Counted from the stretch's first letter, positions 25,477 to 34,808 are shown. The stretch: 64,000 nucleotides of DNA from UBA6059 sp964351595 (GCA_964351595.1 CAYGOT010000003.1:62001-126000), one strand, 5' to 3'. A program made the numbers and translations. The notes: generated by a model not told the origin, from the sequence alone.

Positions 25477-26418
25477 TTAGCTTTTATTCGGTAGGTGCAC
25501 TGCGGCCATCATACATCTGGCACTACCCCCACCTATATTTTCAATAGTGGATATATCTACCCACAATGGTTTTGCATATTTCTCTATCTGATCAATCTGC
25601 TCTTTCCGCATAGCGTCAAACGCGCTCTTAGACATAACCAGGTGTAACTGATCTTTGGCATTTCTTACCTCCAGCATGTTCCCGGCGAAGTTTGCCAGTT
25701 GATCAAAATCAATATCGATAATTTCCAAACCATCTGCCGCGAAAGTGTCTACCAATTTTTTCTTTTGCACCTCATCCTTAACAGAATCCATGCAGATCAC
25801 GACATAGCCGGTACCTAGCGCCATCATGACATTGGTGTGATAAATAGGTACGCCGTTCAGGTCTGACGCTTCAAACAACACTGCTTCATAGCCCAGTGAT
25901 GTGCAAACCTCATCAAAGAGCGCTTCATCCGTTCTCGTAGATATGCAAGCATACCCCTTGCCGTGGATATAATCAAATATGATACTTCCTGTACCTTCCA
26001 GGAATCGATTTTTTGACTCAAACTCGCTCAGATCACGAACTGTATTGATTTCAAAATTTGATCCAAGAAGATCCAATACTTTGGTGTCCTTTTCCAGTCG
26101 TCGATTGGGTGACTCCATGGGGTAGATGATCACCTGGCCGTTTTCATGAAAGCTTATCCAGTTGTTTGGAAACACCGAATCTGTCCGGTCTGGATGATAT
26201 TCCTCCTCATGGACTACTACATTAATAGCATGATCACGAAGTTTAGCAACAAACCCATCAAATTCCTTTTTGGCAAGCTTCGAAACCTCCTGTTCGGAAT
26301 GTTCACTGTCAATGCTCTGAAAGGCATTGGATTCTGCGGTCTGCTCATTATAGCCAAAATTGGCTGGTCTGACCATCAGAATGGTCGATCCGCTTTGGGT
26401 AATGTTCGTTACTGTCAT
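25477..26418 (-). CDS. ctlX: CtlX-type guanidino-modifying hydrolase (arginine deiminase-like)
   Basis: 313 residues of the GME superfamily: VRPANFGYNEQTA at the N-terminus, an FPNNWISFHENGQVIIYPM segment, the acid in RFLEGTGSIIFDY, the His in PIYHTNVMMALG, and the catalytic Cys in GGGSARCMMAA. This pattern is that of the citrulline-utilisation hydrolase CtlX. It probably hydrolyses an arginine- or citrulline-like guanidino/ureido group. It lies 38 bases after hisIE and before the flavoprotein gene, all leftwards, so it may be part of the his transcript. The symbol is by family; the exact substrate is inference. Confidence 0.82.
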   Translation of the reverse strand: MTVTNITQSGSTILMVRPANFGYNEQTAESNAFQSIDSEHSEQEVSKLAKKEFDGFVAKLRDHAINVVVHEEEYHPDRTDSVFPNNWISFHENGQVIIYPMESPNRRLEKDTKVLDLLGSNFEINTVRDLSEFESKNRFLEGTGSIIFDYIHGKGYACISTRTDEALFDEVCTSLGYEAVLFEASDLNGVPIYHTNVMMALGTGYVVICMDSVKDEVQKKKLVDTFAADGLEIIDIDFDQLANFAGNMLEVRNAKDQLHLVMSKSAFDAMRKEQIDQIEKYAKPLWVDISTIENIGGGSARCMMAAVHLPNKS

Positions 26419-26456
26419 CTAGTCCTTAAAGTAGAAAAATATTTACAAAACACAAG

Positions 26457-27053
26457 TTACTTGTGCCGCTTCATGAGCACCTTGATTACATCTTGCAGTT
26501 TGAAGCCCTTGGCCTGTAAGAGCACCATGTAGTGAAAGAGTAAGTCGGCCGCCTCGTTGAGGAAAAGCTCTTTGTCATCGTCTTTCGCTTCGATGACCAT
26601 TTCCACAGCCTCTTCGCCTACTTTCTGAGCTACTTTGTTGATGCCCTTTGCCATCAACGCCGCGGTGTACGATTTTTCATTTGGGTTTTTGATCCTATCG
26701 GCAATGATGGACTCAAGATGATCAAGGAAGTTGGTAGTCGTCGAATTATCCTCATTGAAGCAAGTGTCAGCTCCTGTATGACAAACCGGCCCATGAGGTA
26801 TGGCTTTGATGAGCAGCGTATCGTTATCACAATCTACTGCCAGACTCACCAGGTCTAGGAAATTACCCGATTCCTCACCTTTTACCCACAGCCTACCCTT
26901 GGAGCGGCTATAAAAAGTCACTTGTCCAGTCTCTTTTGTTTTGGCGACTGCCGCCTCATTCATATAGCCAAGCATCAACACTTTACCCGATAGGTGATCC
27001 TGCACGATCGCTGGTACTAGCCCCTCACCTTTCTTAAAATCTATGTCCTTCAT
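26457..27053 (-). CDS. hisIE: bifunctional phosphoribosyl-AMP cyclohydrolase / phosphoribosyl-ATP pyrophosphatase
   Basis: 198 residues. HisI half (about 1-110): MLGYMNEAA, YSRSKGRLWVKGEESGN, VDCDNDTLLIKA and the zinc-binding CHTGADTCF. HisE half (about 115-198): the helical pyrophosphatase with EEAVEMVIEAKDDD and NEAADLLFHYMVLL. It carries out steps 2 and 3 of histidine synthesis. Its start overlaps the stop of hisF by four bases. Confidence 0.95.
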   Translation of the reverse strand: MKDIDFKKGEGLVPAIVQDHLSGKVLMLGYMNEAAVAKTKETGQVTFYSRSKGRLWVKGEESGNFLDLVSLAVDCDNDTLLIKAIPHGPVCHTGADTCFNEDNSTTTNFLDHLESIIADRIKNPNEKSYTAALMAKGINKVAQKVGEEAVEMVIEAKDDDKELFLNEAADLLFHYMVLLQAKGFKLQDVIKVLMKRHK

Positions 27054-27805
27054 ATTCTAGTCAAAATATCATTTTCTGATAAGTACTTTTTAAGTTCTAA
27101 TATCGGTATTTCCTTAAAATGAAAAATACTCGCTGCTAGTGCTGCATCTGCCTTTCCTTCCGTAAAAACCGTTTTAAAATGCTCCTTCTTGCCACCACCG
27201 CCAGAAGCAATCACGGGTATGTTGACGCTACACGAGACTTCAGCAGTCAACTCGTTGGCAAACCCTTGCTTAGTACCATCATGATCCATGGAGGTGAGCA
27301 GTAGCTCTCCGGCTCCTCGATCTTCAACCTCTTTCACCCAGGCCATCGTCTTCAACTCTGTCGGAACGCTTCCACCATGCGTGTGTACGAGGTGTTGCCC
27401 ATCCACGAATCTGGTATCAACCGCAACAACGATACACTGAGAACCAAACTCTCCGGCCAATCGATCTATTAGTGATGGATCCTTTACAGCAGAGGAGTTG
27501 ATGGAGACCTTATCAGCACCCGCACTGAGCAGTGCGGATACATCTTCGATGCTGGAGATGCCACCGCCTACCGTAAATGGTATATTGACTACCGCTGAAA
27601 CACGATTCACCAGATCGATCAGGGTCTTTCTTTTTTCTAATGTGGCGGTGATGTCGAGAAAGACGAGCTCGTCAGCCATCTCACTAGCGTAAATAGCACC
27701 TAGCTCTACCGGATCACCGGCATCACGCAGCTCAACGAAGTTTACTCCTTTCACGGTACGTCCGTTTTTTACGTCCAGGCACGGAATGATTCTTTTAGTC
27801 AGCAT
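27050..27805 (-). CDS. hisF: imidazole glycerol phosphate synthase, cyclase subunit
   Basis: 251 residues, a (beta/alpha)8 barrel: RIIPCLDVKNGRTVKG with catalytic Asp11, FTVGGGISSIEDV and VINTSAV-like SINSSAV phosphate sites, a second catalytic Asp in TSMDHDGTKQGF, and PVIASGGGG. It uses ammonia from HisH to make IGP and AICAR. Two bases after hisA; overlaps hisIE by four. Confidence 0.96.
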   Translation of the reverse strand: MLTKRIIPCLDVKNGRTVKGVNFVELRDAGDPVELGAIYASEMADELVFLDITATLEKRKTLIDLVNRVSAVVNIPFTVGGGISSIEDVSALLSAGADKVSINSSAVKDPSLIDRLAGEFGSQCIVVAVDTRFVDGQHLVHTHGGSVPTELKTMAWVKEVEDRGAGELLLTSMDHDGTKQGFANELTAEVSCSVNIPVIASGGGGKKEHFKTVFTEGKADAALAASIFHFKEIPILELKKYLSENDILTRI

Positions 27806-27807
27806 AT

Positions 27808-28524
27808 TCAGTCAATCAATGCTAGTTCTTCCAATGTGACTTTTCCTTCGTAGTAAGCCTTACCGACTATAGCTCCGTATAGCCCGTTGGACTTGAGCAA
27901 TTCCAGATCTGCAAGGTTGGAGACTCCTCCACTCGCGACTAGCTTCAGATCAGGAAAATTGGAGAGGATTTGATCATAAAGCTTGAACGATGGTCCGCTC
28001 AGCATTCCGTCCTTGGTAATGTCAGTGCAGATCACTTCTCTGATTCCAACAGCATGGTACTTTCTGATAAAGTCCATTATATCCAATTCGGTCTGTTCCA
28101 TCCATCCGGAAATTGAAACTTTGCCATCCCTTACATCAGCACCCAGTATTATGCGATCACCACCATACTTCTCAATCCAGCGGATAAACTCAGGCTCATT
28201 TTTGACGGCAATACTCCCACCGGTCACCTGCTTGACGCCAAGATCGAACAATCGATCAACTTCAGCCAGTGACTGGACCCCTCCTCCAAAATCCACTTCG
28301 AGACTGGCAGCCTTGCAAATCCCTTCTACCACATCCCAATTGACAACCTGCTTTTGTTTGGCACCATCGAGATCAACTAGGTGGAGTCGCTTGATGCCAG
28401 CGGCTTCAAATCGCCTGGCCATCTGAGCTGGGTCGGAACTGTACTCGGTCTTCAGATTGTAGTCACCGCCAGTTAGACGCACACATTTGCCATCTATTAT
28501 ATCAATTGCAGGTATGATCTTCAT
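27808..28524 (-). CDS. hisA: ProFAR isomerase
   Basis: 238 residues, barrel paralogue of HisF: IIPAIDIIDGKCVRL with catalytic Asp8, DFGGGVQS, ILGADVRDGKV, CTDITKDGMLSGP with the second catalytic Asp, and LVASGGVSN. It isomerises ProFAR to PRFAR. Overlaps hisH by four bases. Confidence 0.96.
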   Translation of the reverse strand: MKIIPAIDIIDGKCVRLTGGDYNLKTEYSSDPAQMARRFEAAGIKRLHLVDLDGAKQKQVVNWDVVEGICKAASLEVDFGGGVQSLAEVDRLFDLGVKQVTGGSIAVKNEPEFIRWIEKYGGDRIILGADVRDGKVSISGWMEQTELDIMDFIRKYHAVGIREVICTDITKDGMLSGPSFKLYDQILSNFPDLKLVASGGVSNLADLELLKSNGLYGAIVGKAYYEGKVTLEELALID

Positions 28525-29108
28525 ATTTCCAGTTTCAGGAAGTTCTCTAGTATTCTTGATCCTGTTTCACCGCTTTTCTCAGGATGGGCTTGCACAGCGA
28601 AAAAATTATGCCTCTGTAAGGCCACACTAAACCTCGATGAATAATTCGCGGTAGCAATGGTGTCCTCTCCGAGCTGAGCGAAATAGCTATGAACAAAGTA
28701 CAGATACGGCCGCTCTGGCAGATCAGATAGTAGTGGCCCCCTGAGATCCTCAACAATATTCCAGCCCATATGAGGTACTTTCATGGATTTGTCAAATCTG
28801 ACAACCTTAAGATCAAAAATGCCCAGGCAAGTAGTATCATTTTCTTGAGAATGCTTGCACATCAACTGCAATCCCAGACAAATGCCGAGAAATGGCTGTT
28901 TCAAAGAGACAATAAGCTGATCCAGAGACTTTGACTTCAGATAGTTCATGGCCGTACTTGCCTCCCCTACTCCCGGAAAGATCACGCGATCAGCCCGCTT
29001 GATGGTATCCGGATCGTCTGACACCTCAGCATGTACACCAAGCCTCAACAATGCGTTGGACACTGACTTCACATTTCCTGCATTGTACTTGATAATGCAA
29101 ACTTTCAT
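28521..29108 (-). CDS. hisH: imidazole glycerol phosphate synthase, glutaminase subunit
   Basis: 195 residues, class I glutamine amidotransferase: YNAGNVKSV, FPGVGEAS, nucleophile elbow FLGICLGLQLM with catalytic Cys, and the final AVQAHPEKSG supplying His and Glu. It feeds ammonia to HisF. First gene of the hisH-A-F-IE block; hisG, hisD, hisC and hisB are not upstream, so the pathway is split in this genome. Confidence 0.96.
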   Translation of the reverse strand: MKVCIIKYNAGNVKSVSNALLRLGVHAEVSDDPDTIKRADRVIFPGVGEASTAMNYLKSKSLDQLIVSLKQPFLGICLGLQLMCKHSQENDTTCLGIFDLKVVRFDKSMKVPHMGWNIVEDLRGPLLSDLPERPYLYFVHSYFAQLGEDTIATANYSSRFSVALQRHNFFAVQAHPEKSGETGSRILENFLKLEI

Positions 29109-29133
29109 GTCGTTTCTTAGAAATTAGAGCAAT

Positions 29134-29165
29134 AAAAAAAGGCTGCAGAAGCTATCTACAACCTT
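29134..29165 (-). terminator. rho-independent terminator after phenylalanine hydroxylase
   Basis: On the minus strand: 11-bp stem AAGGTTGTAGA / TCTGCAGCCTT with two G-U pairs (29155-29165 with 29139-29149), loop TAGCT, then seven T. It lies 20 bases beyond the phhA stop and 30 bases before hisH, separating the two transcripts. I see no His-rich leader peptide, so I do not call it a his attenuator. Confidence 0.8.
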
Positions 29166-29185
29166 TTGATGATGTACAAAGTGAT

Positions 29186-29926
29186 TTAGCTTACTACTGC
29201 AGTTTCAGCTTCACTTACCTTTTCTTTCAAAAAAGACTTTATTTCAGGAATAGATCCGAACAATTGCTCGTAAGATTCAATCACGAAATACCTATCCTGA
29301 AATACGTCTTTTCTGAAGTCTGTTGACATGATGGTTGGCACGTCAAATTCATAATGCGGTGGTTCATCGCTTAGGCTATACTTAGTCTCCCCTGCGGAAG
29401 ATAGTATCCCAGCGCCGTAGATCCTTAGATTTCCATTCTCTCGAATTAATCCAAACTCTACGGTAAACCAATATATTCTCGATAGCAACTCAATAGCGTA
29501 ATCATTACCACAGTAATGCAAGCCAATTTTGCTCAGCTCCTCCAGGAAATTCACAAATGCCTGATTGGTCAACAATGGTACGTGAGCGAAGACATCATGA
29601 AACATATCTGGCTCTTCCAAATACTCAAGCTCACTCATTTTTCTCAGCCAGGTAGTTGCCGGGAAGCGTTTGTTGGACATCAACTCAAAGAAGGTGTAAT
29701 CAGGCACAATGCCAGGTACTACCGCCAGTGTCCAGCCAGTAATTTCTTTAAGCACTTTATTCGTTTCTTCAAACGATGGAATTTTGTCTCTAACGAAGTT
29801 GATTTTCTCCAACCCTTCTAAATAATCCTTAGTCGCTGCGGATGGTAAGTTTAGAATCTGACCATCATATAGAATCTTCCAAACCTTAAAATCTTCCTCG
29901 GTGTAGTTCTCGTAAATCTGTCTCAT
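29186..29926 (-). CDS. phhA: phenylalanine 4-monooxygenase
   Basis: 246 residues, the short bacterial form of aromatic amino acid hydroxylase. Iron ligands: His and His in DMFHDVFAHVPLL and Glu in IYWFTVEFGL; pterin/substrate region VVPGIVPDYTFFELMSNKRFPA. It converts phenylalanine to tyrosine using tetrahydropterin and oxygen. The start is the ATG at 29926. It lies upstream of the his block but is separated from it by a terminator; divergent from the second siaB copy. Confidence 0.93.
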   Translation of the reverse strand: MRQIYENYTEEDFKVWKILYDGQILNLPSAATKDYLEGLEKINFVRDKIPSFEETNKVLKEITGWTLAVVPGIVPDYTFFELMSNKRFPATTWLRKMSELEYLEEPDMFHDVFAHVPLLTNQAFVNFLEELSKIGLHYCGNDYAIELLSRIYWFTVEFGLIRENGNLRIYGAGILSSAGETKYSLSDEPPHYEFDVPTIMSTDFRKDVFQDRYFVIESYEQLFGSIPEIKSFLKEKVSEAETAVVS

Positions 29927-30191
29927 AGTATCGTGTCAAACCTATCCTTATCAGCTGCGGGATTGTTCAGAGCATTGTCATTGCCGATAAACCCCTTTTA
30001 AGTGAAACTAAAACTACCCATTGTACACAGGTCTCCTATTTCAGCTTAAAATTACATAATTAATAGCCAGTCGCCAAAGGCACTCTCCTGTCGCAAACGA
30101 CACCCAAATCATATCTTCAATCGCTCGTGATTATCAGTTATTTTAGTTAATATTCAGTCTTAATTCAACCAGCTAACCGTTCTCAAAATCA

Positions 30192-30746
30192 ATGATTCAA
30201 AATGATCAAAATATCTTTCAGGAAAAGGTAATCTTGATCTATAAAGGTGAGGTCACACACAACCTCATCACCAATCTGCTGGAATCCTTCGAGCAGCGCC
30301 TTGAGGAAATAGAAGAACATCGTGCCGTCAGAAAAAAGTGCTTCAATATTGCCACTGAGTGTATTGAAAATCTTAGATATCACGCTACTTATCCATCTAA
30401 TGGTGAATCCGCCAATCTGTCAGTAAACAACATGAAGTCGAGTATAGTCATGGTCACCGTAGACCCTGAGCATTATACTTTTCTCACTTGCAATTACATT
30501 AAGCAGCCGGAGCAGAAGGTTATTTCTGATAAGATTGATAAGATAAATGAGATGGACGCTGATAAGCTCAGACAGTACTATAAGGAGACCATGGCCAATG
30601 ATTCCCTATCGGAAAAAGGAACTGCAGGATTGGGATTCATCGACATAGCGAGAAAGTCCAGCAATAAGTTGAATTATGATTTTGAGAGCGTAAACGACGA
30701 GCTGTCGTATTATACATTTTTCGTAAAACTTAACAGAGGTAACTAG
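30192..30746 (+). CDS. SiaB family protein kinase, copy 2
   Basis: 184 residues, clearly paralogous to the protein at 18971: VILIYKGEVTHNLITNLLESFEQRL, N-box-like ATECIENLRYHATYP, and KGTAGLGFIDIARKSSNKL. The start ATG at 30192 is the only reasonable one. Its stop is directly followed by the ATG of the second siaC (TAGATG). No histidine kinase or phosphatase gene accompanies this pair. Confidence 0.85.
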   Translation: MIQNDQNIFQEKVILIYKGEVTHNLITNLLESFEQRLEEIEEHRAVRKKCFNIATECIENLRYHATYPSNGESANLSVNNMKSSIVMVTVDPEHYTFLTCNYIKQPEQKVISDKIDKINEMDADKLRQYYKETMANDSLSEKGTAGLGFIDIARKSSNKLNYDFESVNDELSYYTFFVKLNRGN

Positions 30747-31154
30747 ATGGAGTCTGATTTATCAGCGATGGAGAAGTTGAGGCTTGAAGCCACCAGAGTG
30801 ACCCCCTATATTTATTTTGACCCTAATTCCGGAGTTTTGGAAGTGAGGGGCAAGTCCAGTCCGGAGAACACAATCGTTTTCTATCAAAAGCTATTCGAAA
30901 AACTCGAAGAATACATCGTCTTTGGTATGTCTGACCTGACAGTCAATATCTTCTTTGAGTACTTCAATACCAGCAGCTCTAAATGCCTATTTGATCTATT
31001 CCGTAAACTGTCATTGATCGATCAGACCGGCCGCAAGGTAGTCATCAACTGGTACTACGAGTCCTGGGATGAGGATATGTATGAGTCGGGCGAAGACTAC
31101 AAAGACTTGCTCGAAGTTGAGTTCAATCTCATCGAAACGGATGACGATTATTAA
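30747..31154 (+). CDS. SiaC family regulatory phosphoprotein (DUF1987), copy 2
   Basis: 135 residues: EATRVTPYIYFDPNSGVLEVR, GKSSPENT, EYFNTSSSKCLFDLFRK and INWYYESWDEDMYESGEDY. Thr75 in NTSSS is the predicted phosphorylation site. It starts directly after the siaB copy 2 stop codon. Convergent with the DAHP synthase gene, 32 bases away. Confidence 0.87.
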   Translation: MESDLSAMEKLRLEATRVTPYIYFDPNSGVLEVRGKSSPENTIVFYQKLFEKLEEYIVFGMSDLTVNIFFEYFNTSSSKCLFDLFRKLSLIDQTGRKVVINWYYESWDEDMYESGEDYKDLLEVEFNLIETDDDY

Positions 31155-31186
31155 TCAGGTCGCACAAGCCCCTTTTCAAGCATACT

Positions 31187-32197
31187 CTACCAGCTTTTTC
31201 TCAAATCAAATGCCTGCTTCAACCTACCGGCCAAGATAGCAGACTGGCTAAAATCCAACGTCTGAGCTCCATCAGAAAAAGCCTCATTGGGCCTGAGGTG
31301 TGTTTCGTAAATGATACCGTCAGCACCAGCCATCACTGCGGCGAGGGCCATAGGCTGCACATAGTCGCGGATACCTATACCGTGTGATGGGTCCACAATT
31401 ACCGGTAGGTGGGACTTCTCCTTGAGAATAGGTATTGCATTGAGATCGAGCGTATTGCGAGATGCCGTCTCATACGTGCGAATGCCCCGCTCGCAAAGCA
31501 GTATGTTCTCATTGCCACCTGAGAAGACGTACTCTGCCGAGTACATCAGTTCGTCTATCGTACCCGAAATACCACGCTTGATCATTACGGTCTTATCAAC
31601 CTTGCCAAGCTCGTCGAGGAGATTGAAATTTTGCGTATTCCTTGCCCCAACCTGATAAATATCGACATAGTCGTACATCTCAGCGATTTGGGATACCTGC
31701 ATGACCTCTGTGACAATCTTGATACCCGCCTCATGAGCCAGGTCGTACCAAAGTTTCAGCCCATCAATACCCATCCCACGGAAAGAGTAGGGTGAACTAC
31801 GGGGCTTGAATACTCCGCCGCGCATGTACTTTATTCCATTCGCCGCTAGGTGGTCAATGGTCTGCTTGATGTTTTCTTCACCTTCGATGGAGCATGGGCC
31901 TGCCATTATTGCCAACTCACTGCCGTCGATTTTGACTCCATCTCCAAGGTCAATAGAAGTCGCTCCTACCTTCCATTTGCGGCTGACCAGCTTGTAATCA
32001 TCCGACACAATATGGATGTCCCTGATTCCCGGTAGGTGACCGATCTCACGTACATCAAATGGGTCTTTGCCAATACCAATGAGATAAAGACCCTTCTGTG
32101 TCCTGACCGATCTTGTCTTATAATTGAGGTTGGCAATGCGGTCTTCTACATCGGCGAATTGCTCGTCAGAGATGGTGGTGTCAAACTGTATAATCAT
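31187..32197 (-). CDS. aroF: 3-deoxy-7-phosphoheptulonate (DAHP) synthase, type I-beta
   Basis: 336 residues. An N-terminal ferredoxin-like regulatory domain (about 1-75) precedes the catalytic barrel: IMAGPCSIEGEENI (metal Cys and phosphoenolpyruvate site), GGVFKPRSSPYSFRGMG, IVTEVMQVSQI, QVGARNTQNFNLL, KRGISGTIDE, LCERGIRTYE and VDPSHGIG. First step of the shikimate pathway. The start overlaps trpA by four bases, making it the last gene of the trp operon, so chorismate supply is tied to tryptophan demand. The symbol is by family; type I-beta enzymes are also called aroA(G). Confidence 0.93.
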   Translation of the reverse strand: MIIQFDTTISDEQFADVEDRIANLNYKTRSVRTQKGLYLIGIGKDPFDVREIGHLPGIRDIHIVSDDYKLVSRKWKVGATSIDLGDGVKIDGSELAIMAGPCSIEGEENIKQTIDHLAANGIKYMRGGVFKPRSSPYSFRGMGIDGLKLWYDLAHEAGIKIVTEVMQVSQIAEMYDYVDIYQVGARNTQNFNLLDELGKVDKTVMIKRGISGTIDELMYSAEYVFSGGNENILLCERGIRTYETASRNTLDLNAIPILKEKSHLPVIVDPSHGIGIRDYVQPMALAAVMAGADGIIYETHLRPNEAFSDGAQTLDFSQSAILAGRLKQAFDLRKSW

Positions 32198-32979
32198 GAT
32201 GGTTCGGTTACTTTGATAGATTGAATAAATGATGGAATGGCGCTCAGATAATCTTCCGAATCACGGAGCAGGTTGATAAAGGCACTACCCACAATTGCAC
32301 CGCTGGCATATTGACAAGCAGTTGAAAATGAGCTGTGGTCGGAAATGCCAAATCCGATGAGTCTTGGCGTAGATAGATTGAGCCCGTTGATACGGTCGAA
32401 ATAGGCTTTCTGAGCATCAGAGATTCCACTTTTTGCACCCGTGATACCTGCCGAAGAGACCATATAAATAAAGCCCTTGCTTTGTTGATCTATCAGGCGG
32501 ATGCGCTCCTCGGACGTTTGTGGAGTAATCAGCGATATATTGAGTAATCCAGCGGCTTCAAAATGTCCTTTGTAGAACGTCTGGTACTCATCCATCGGTA
32601 GGTCCGGAAGGATCAAGCCATCCACACCACACGCCTCAGCAGCTTGACAAAAGCGCTCAATTCCATACTGCATGATTGGATTGAGGTAGCCCATCAAAAT
32701 CACCGGAATCGATACTTGCGCACGCATATCAGTGAGCTGCTCAAGTAGCAGGGCTATAGTCATCCCGTTTTCAAGAGCAGATTGATTGCTGGCTTGTATA
32801 GTAGGCCCATCGGCAACCGGATCGGAGAAAGGCATTCCAATCTCGATCAAGTCAGCACCCGCCGCTTCCAGTGCTTGCATTATCGGCACTGTATCATTCA
32901 ACTGAGGGTACCCGGCTGTGAAATACACATTGAGCAGCCCTCCCTTCTTCTCCGCAAACAGCGATTCTATTCTATTCAT
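32194..32979 (-). CDS. trpA: tryptophan synthase alpha subunit
   Basis: 261 residues, TIM barrel. Catalytic Glu in DLIEIGMPFSDPVADGP together with the catalytic Asp in LILPDLPMDE; SSAGITGAKSG and GFGISDHSSF phosphate-binding loops. It cleaves indole-3-glycerol phosphate to indole, which is channelled to TrpB. 31 bases after trpB. Confidence 0.96.
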   Translation of the reverse strand: MNRIESLFAEKKGGLLNVYFTAGYPQLNDTVPIMQALEAAGADLIEIGMPFSDPVADGPTIQASNQSALENGMTIALLLEQLTDMRAQVSIPVILMGYLNPIMQYGIERFCQAAEACGVDGLILPDLPMDEYQTFYKGHFEAAGLLNISLITPQTSEERIRLIDQQSKGFIYMVSSAGITGAKSGISDAQKAYFDRINGLNLSTPRLIGFGISDHSSFSTACQYASGAIVGSAFINLLRDSEDYLSAIPSFIQSIKVTEPS

Positions 32980-33010
32980 TTGTCTGATATCTTAAGTCTT
33001 CGATATGTGC

Positions 33011-34192
33011 TCAGTAGTTACCCCATTTGATGTAGGTGTCCAGGTCCTTATCACCCCTACCGGAAAGGTTGATTACTACTACATCAGTGCTTTTCAGGGA
33101 CATCTGCTTCAACGCAGCGAAGGCATGCGCAGACTCGATAGCCGGGATGATACCTTCCAGGCGGCTGAGTTCCACACCCGCCTTCATCGACTCCTCATCG
33201 GTCACACTATAAAAGGTGCCCCTACCGGAATCAAATAAATGGGCGTGCAATGGCCCAATACCAGGATAATCGAGACCGGCCGAAATGGAATATGGCTCGA
33301 CCACCTGACCGTCGCTGGTCTGCATGAGCAAGGTTCGGCTTCCGTGCAGGATCCCATCTTTGCCCAAAGCCGTGGTAGCGGCTGACTCTCCTGAGTTCAC
33401 ACCCTTTCCGGCAGCCTCCACGGCCACCAACCGCACTTCTTGCTGATCTAAATAATGGTAAAAGGCGCCAGCAGCGTTGCTTCCTCCTCCTACACAAGCC
33501 ATCACGTAATCAGGGTTTTCCCGCCCTTCTCTGACTTGCAGTTGCGCCTTGATCTCGGCGCTGATCACCGACTGGAATCGCGAAACCATATCTGGGTATG
33601 GATGTGGTCCGACCACACTACCGATAATATAGTGAGTACCCTCCGGGTCGGTGATCCATGCTCTCATCGCCTCATTGGTGGCATCTTTAAGGGTACGGCT
33701 GCCGCTTTTGGCAGCTCTCACTTCTGTGCCGAGTATCCTCATGCGCTCCACATTGGGCTTCTGTCGAGCCATATCGATCTCTCCCATGTATACCACACAT
33801 GGCATACCCATCAGCGCACATACCGTTGCGGTAGCTACACCATGCTGTCCAGCTCCTGTCTCAGCTATGATCTTCTTCTTTCCAAGCTTTTGTGCTAACA
33901 AGATCTGCCCTACGGTATTGTTGACTTTATGCGCACCTGTGTGGCATAAGTCCTCGCGCTTCAAGTAGATCTTAGCGCCGTACGCTTCGCTGAGCCTATT
34001 AGCAAAATATAGCGGTGTGGGCCTTCCCACATAATCTTTGAGTAACTGATCAAACTGCTCTTTGAAATCAGGTGCTTCTATAATTTCAAGATAATTCGCG
34101 CGCAGTTCCTCTACATTAGGGTACAGCATCTCGGGGATAAATGCCCCTCCAAACTTTCCATAGTACCCTTTTTCGTTCACATTATACTTCAT
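33011..34192 (-). CDS. trpB: tryptophan synthase beta subunit
   Basis: 393 residues, PLP enzyme: PTPLYFANRLSE, KREDLCHTGAHKVNNTVGQ with the PLP Lys, AETGAGQHGVATATVC, the phosphate-binding GGGSNAAG, GLDYPGIGPLHA and the closing NLSGRGDKD. It joins indole and serine. The start overlaps the 3' end of trpF by 11 bases. Confidence 0.97.
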   Translation of the reverse strand: MKYNVNEKGYYGKFGGAFIPEMLYPNVEELRANYLEIIEAPDFKEQFDQLLKDYVGRPTPLYFANRLSEAYGAKIYLKREDLCHTGAHKVNNTVGQILLAQKLGKKKIIAETGAGQHGVATATVCALMGMPCVVYMGEIDMARQKPNVERMRILGTEVRAAKSGSRTLKDATNEAMRAWITDPEGTHYIIGSVVGPHPYPDMVSRFQSVISAEIKAQLQVREGRENPDYVMACVGGGSNAAGAFYHYLDQQEVRLVAVEAAGKGVNSGESAATTALGKDGILHGSRTLLMQTSDGQVVEPYSISAGLDYPGIGPLHAHLFDSGRGTFYSVTDEESMKAGVELSRLEGIIPAIESAHAFAALKQMSLKSTDVVVINLSGRGDKDLDTYIKWGNY

Positions 34193-34808
34193 GAATCTCC
34201 TTTCTCAATTCTCTCACAAAACGCTCCACCGACTCTGCATTTTTTATGCCTGGAGCCACTTCGAAACGGCTATTTAAGTCAACACCTGTCATCTTAGGGT
34301 GGTCAATCTGAGCTATTGATTTCATATCTGCCGGTGCGATACCACCACTTAGCAGAAATGGCAGATCAGCAGTATAAGCATCGAGCATCGACCAATCAAA
34401 TTTCTCTCCGCTTCCTCCTTTGACATTGGACTTGGTATCCAACAAAAGATAATCCACCATACCTTCATAACTTGAAGCATTGGCAAGATCCTGCCGCGAT
34501 GACACAGGTATCGCCTTGATCACCTTGACGCCCAAACGCTTGACCTGATTGCAAAACTCTGGTGTTTCGCTTCCATGCAATTGAATCATATTCAATCCAT
34601 ACCTGAATGCCTTCTCCCTGATACCCGCAAAGGACTCATCTACAAATACACCCACACGTGATAACCCATTGAAGCTTACTCCTTCCAGGTTTTGCTCCAC
34701 ATATCGGGGTGACTTGTCGTAAAATATCAAACCCATCCAGTCAATATCAAGCTCACGAAGTGCTGCAATATTCTCTGGGTCACGCATGCCACAAACTTTG
34801 ACAATCAT
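34182..34808 (-). CDS. trpF: phosphoribosylanthranilate isomerase
   Basis: 208 residues: VKVCGMRDPENI with catalytic Cys, MGLIFYDKSPRYV, VGVFVDESF, QLHGSETPEF, LLLDTKSNVKGGSGEKFDW with the catalytic Asp, LLSGGIAP and VDLNSRFEVAPGIK. One base after trpC and overlapping trpB by 11 bases. Confidence 0.95.
   Translation of the reverse strand: MIVKVCGMRDPENIAALRELDIDWMGLIFYDKSPRYVEQNLEGVSFNGLSRVGVFVDESFAGIREKAFRYGLNMIQLHGSETPEFCNQVKRLGVKVIKAIPVSSRQDLANASSYEGMVDYLLLDTKSNVKGGSGEKFDWSMLDAYTADLPFLLSGGIAPADMKSIAQIDHPKMTGVDLNSRFEVAPGIKNAESVERFVRELRKEIHEV

Noticed and set aside
29109..29185. Possible histidine-operon attenuator before hisH
   Set aside because: The hairpin follows the phhA stop and no His-rich leader peptide is present, so it is explained as the phhA terminator.
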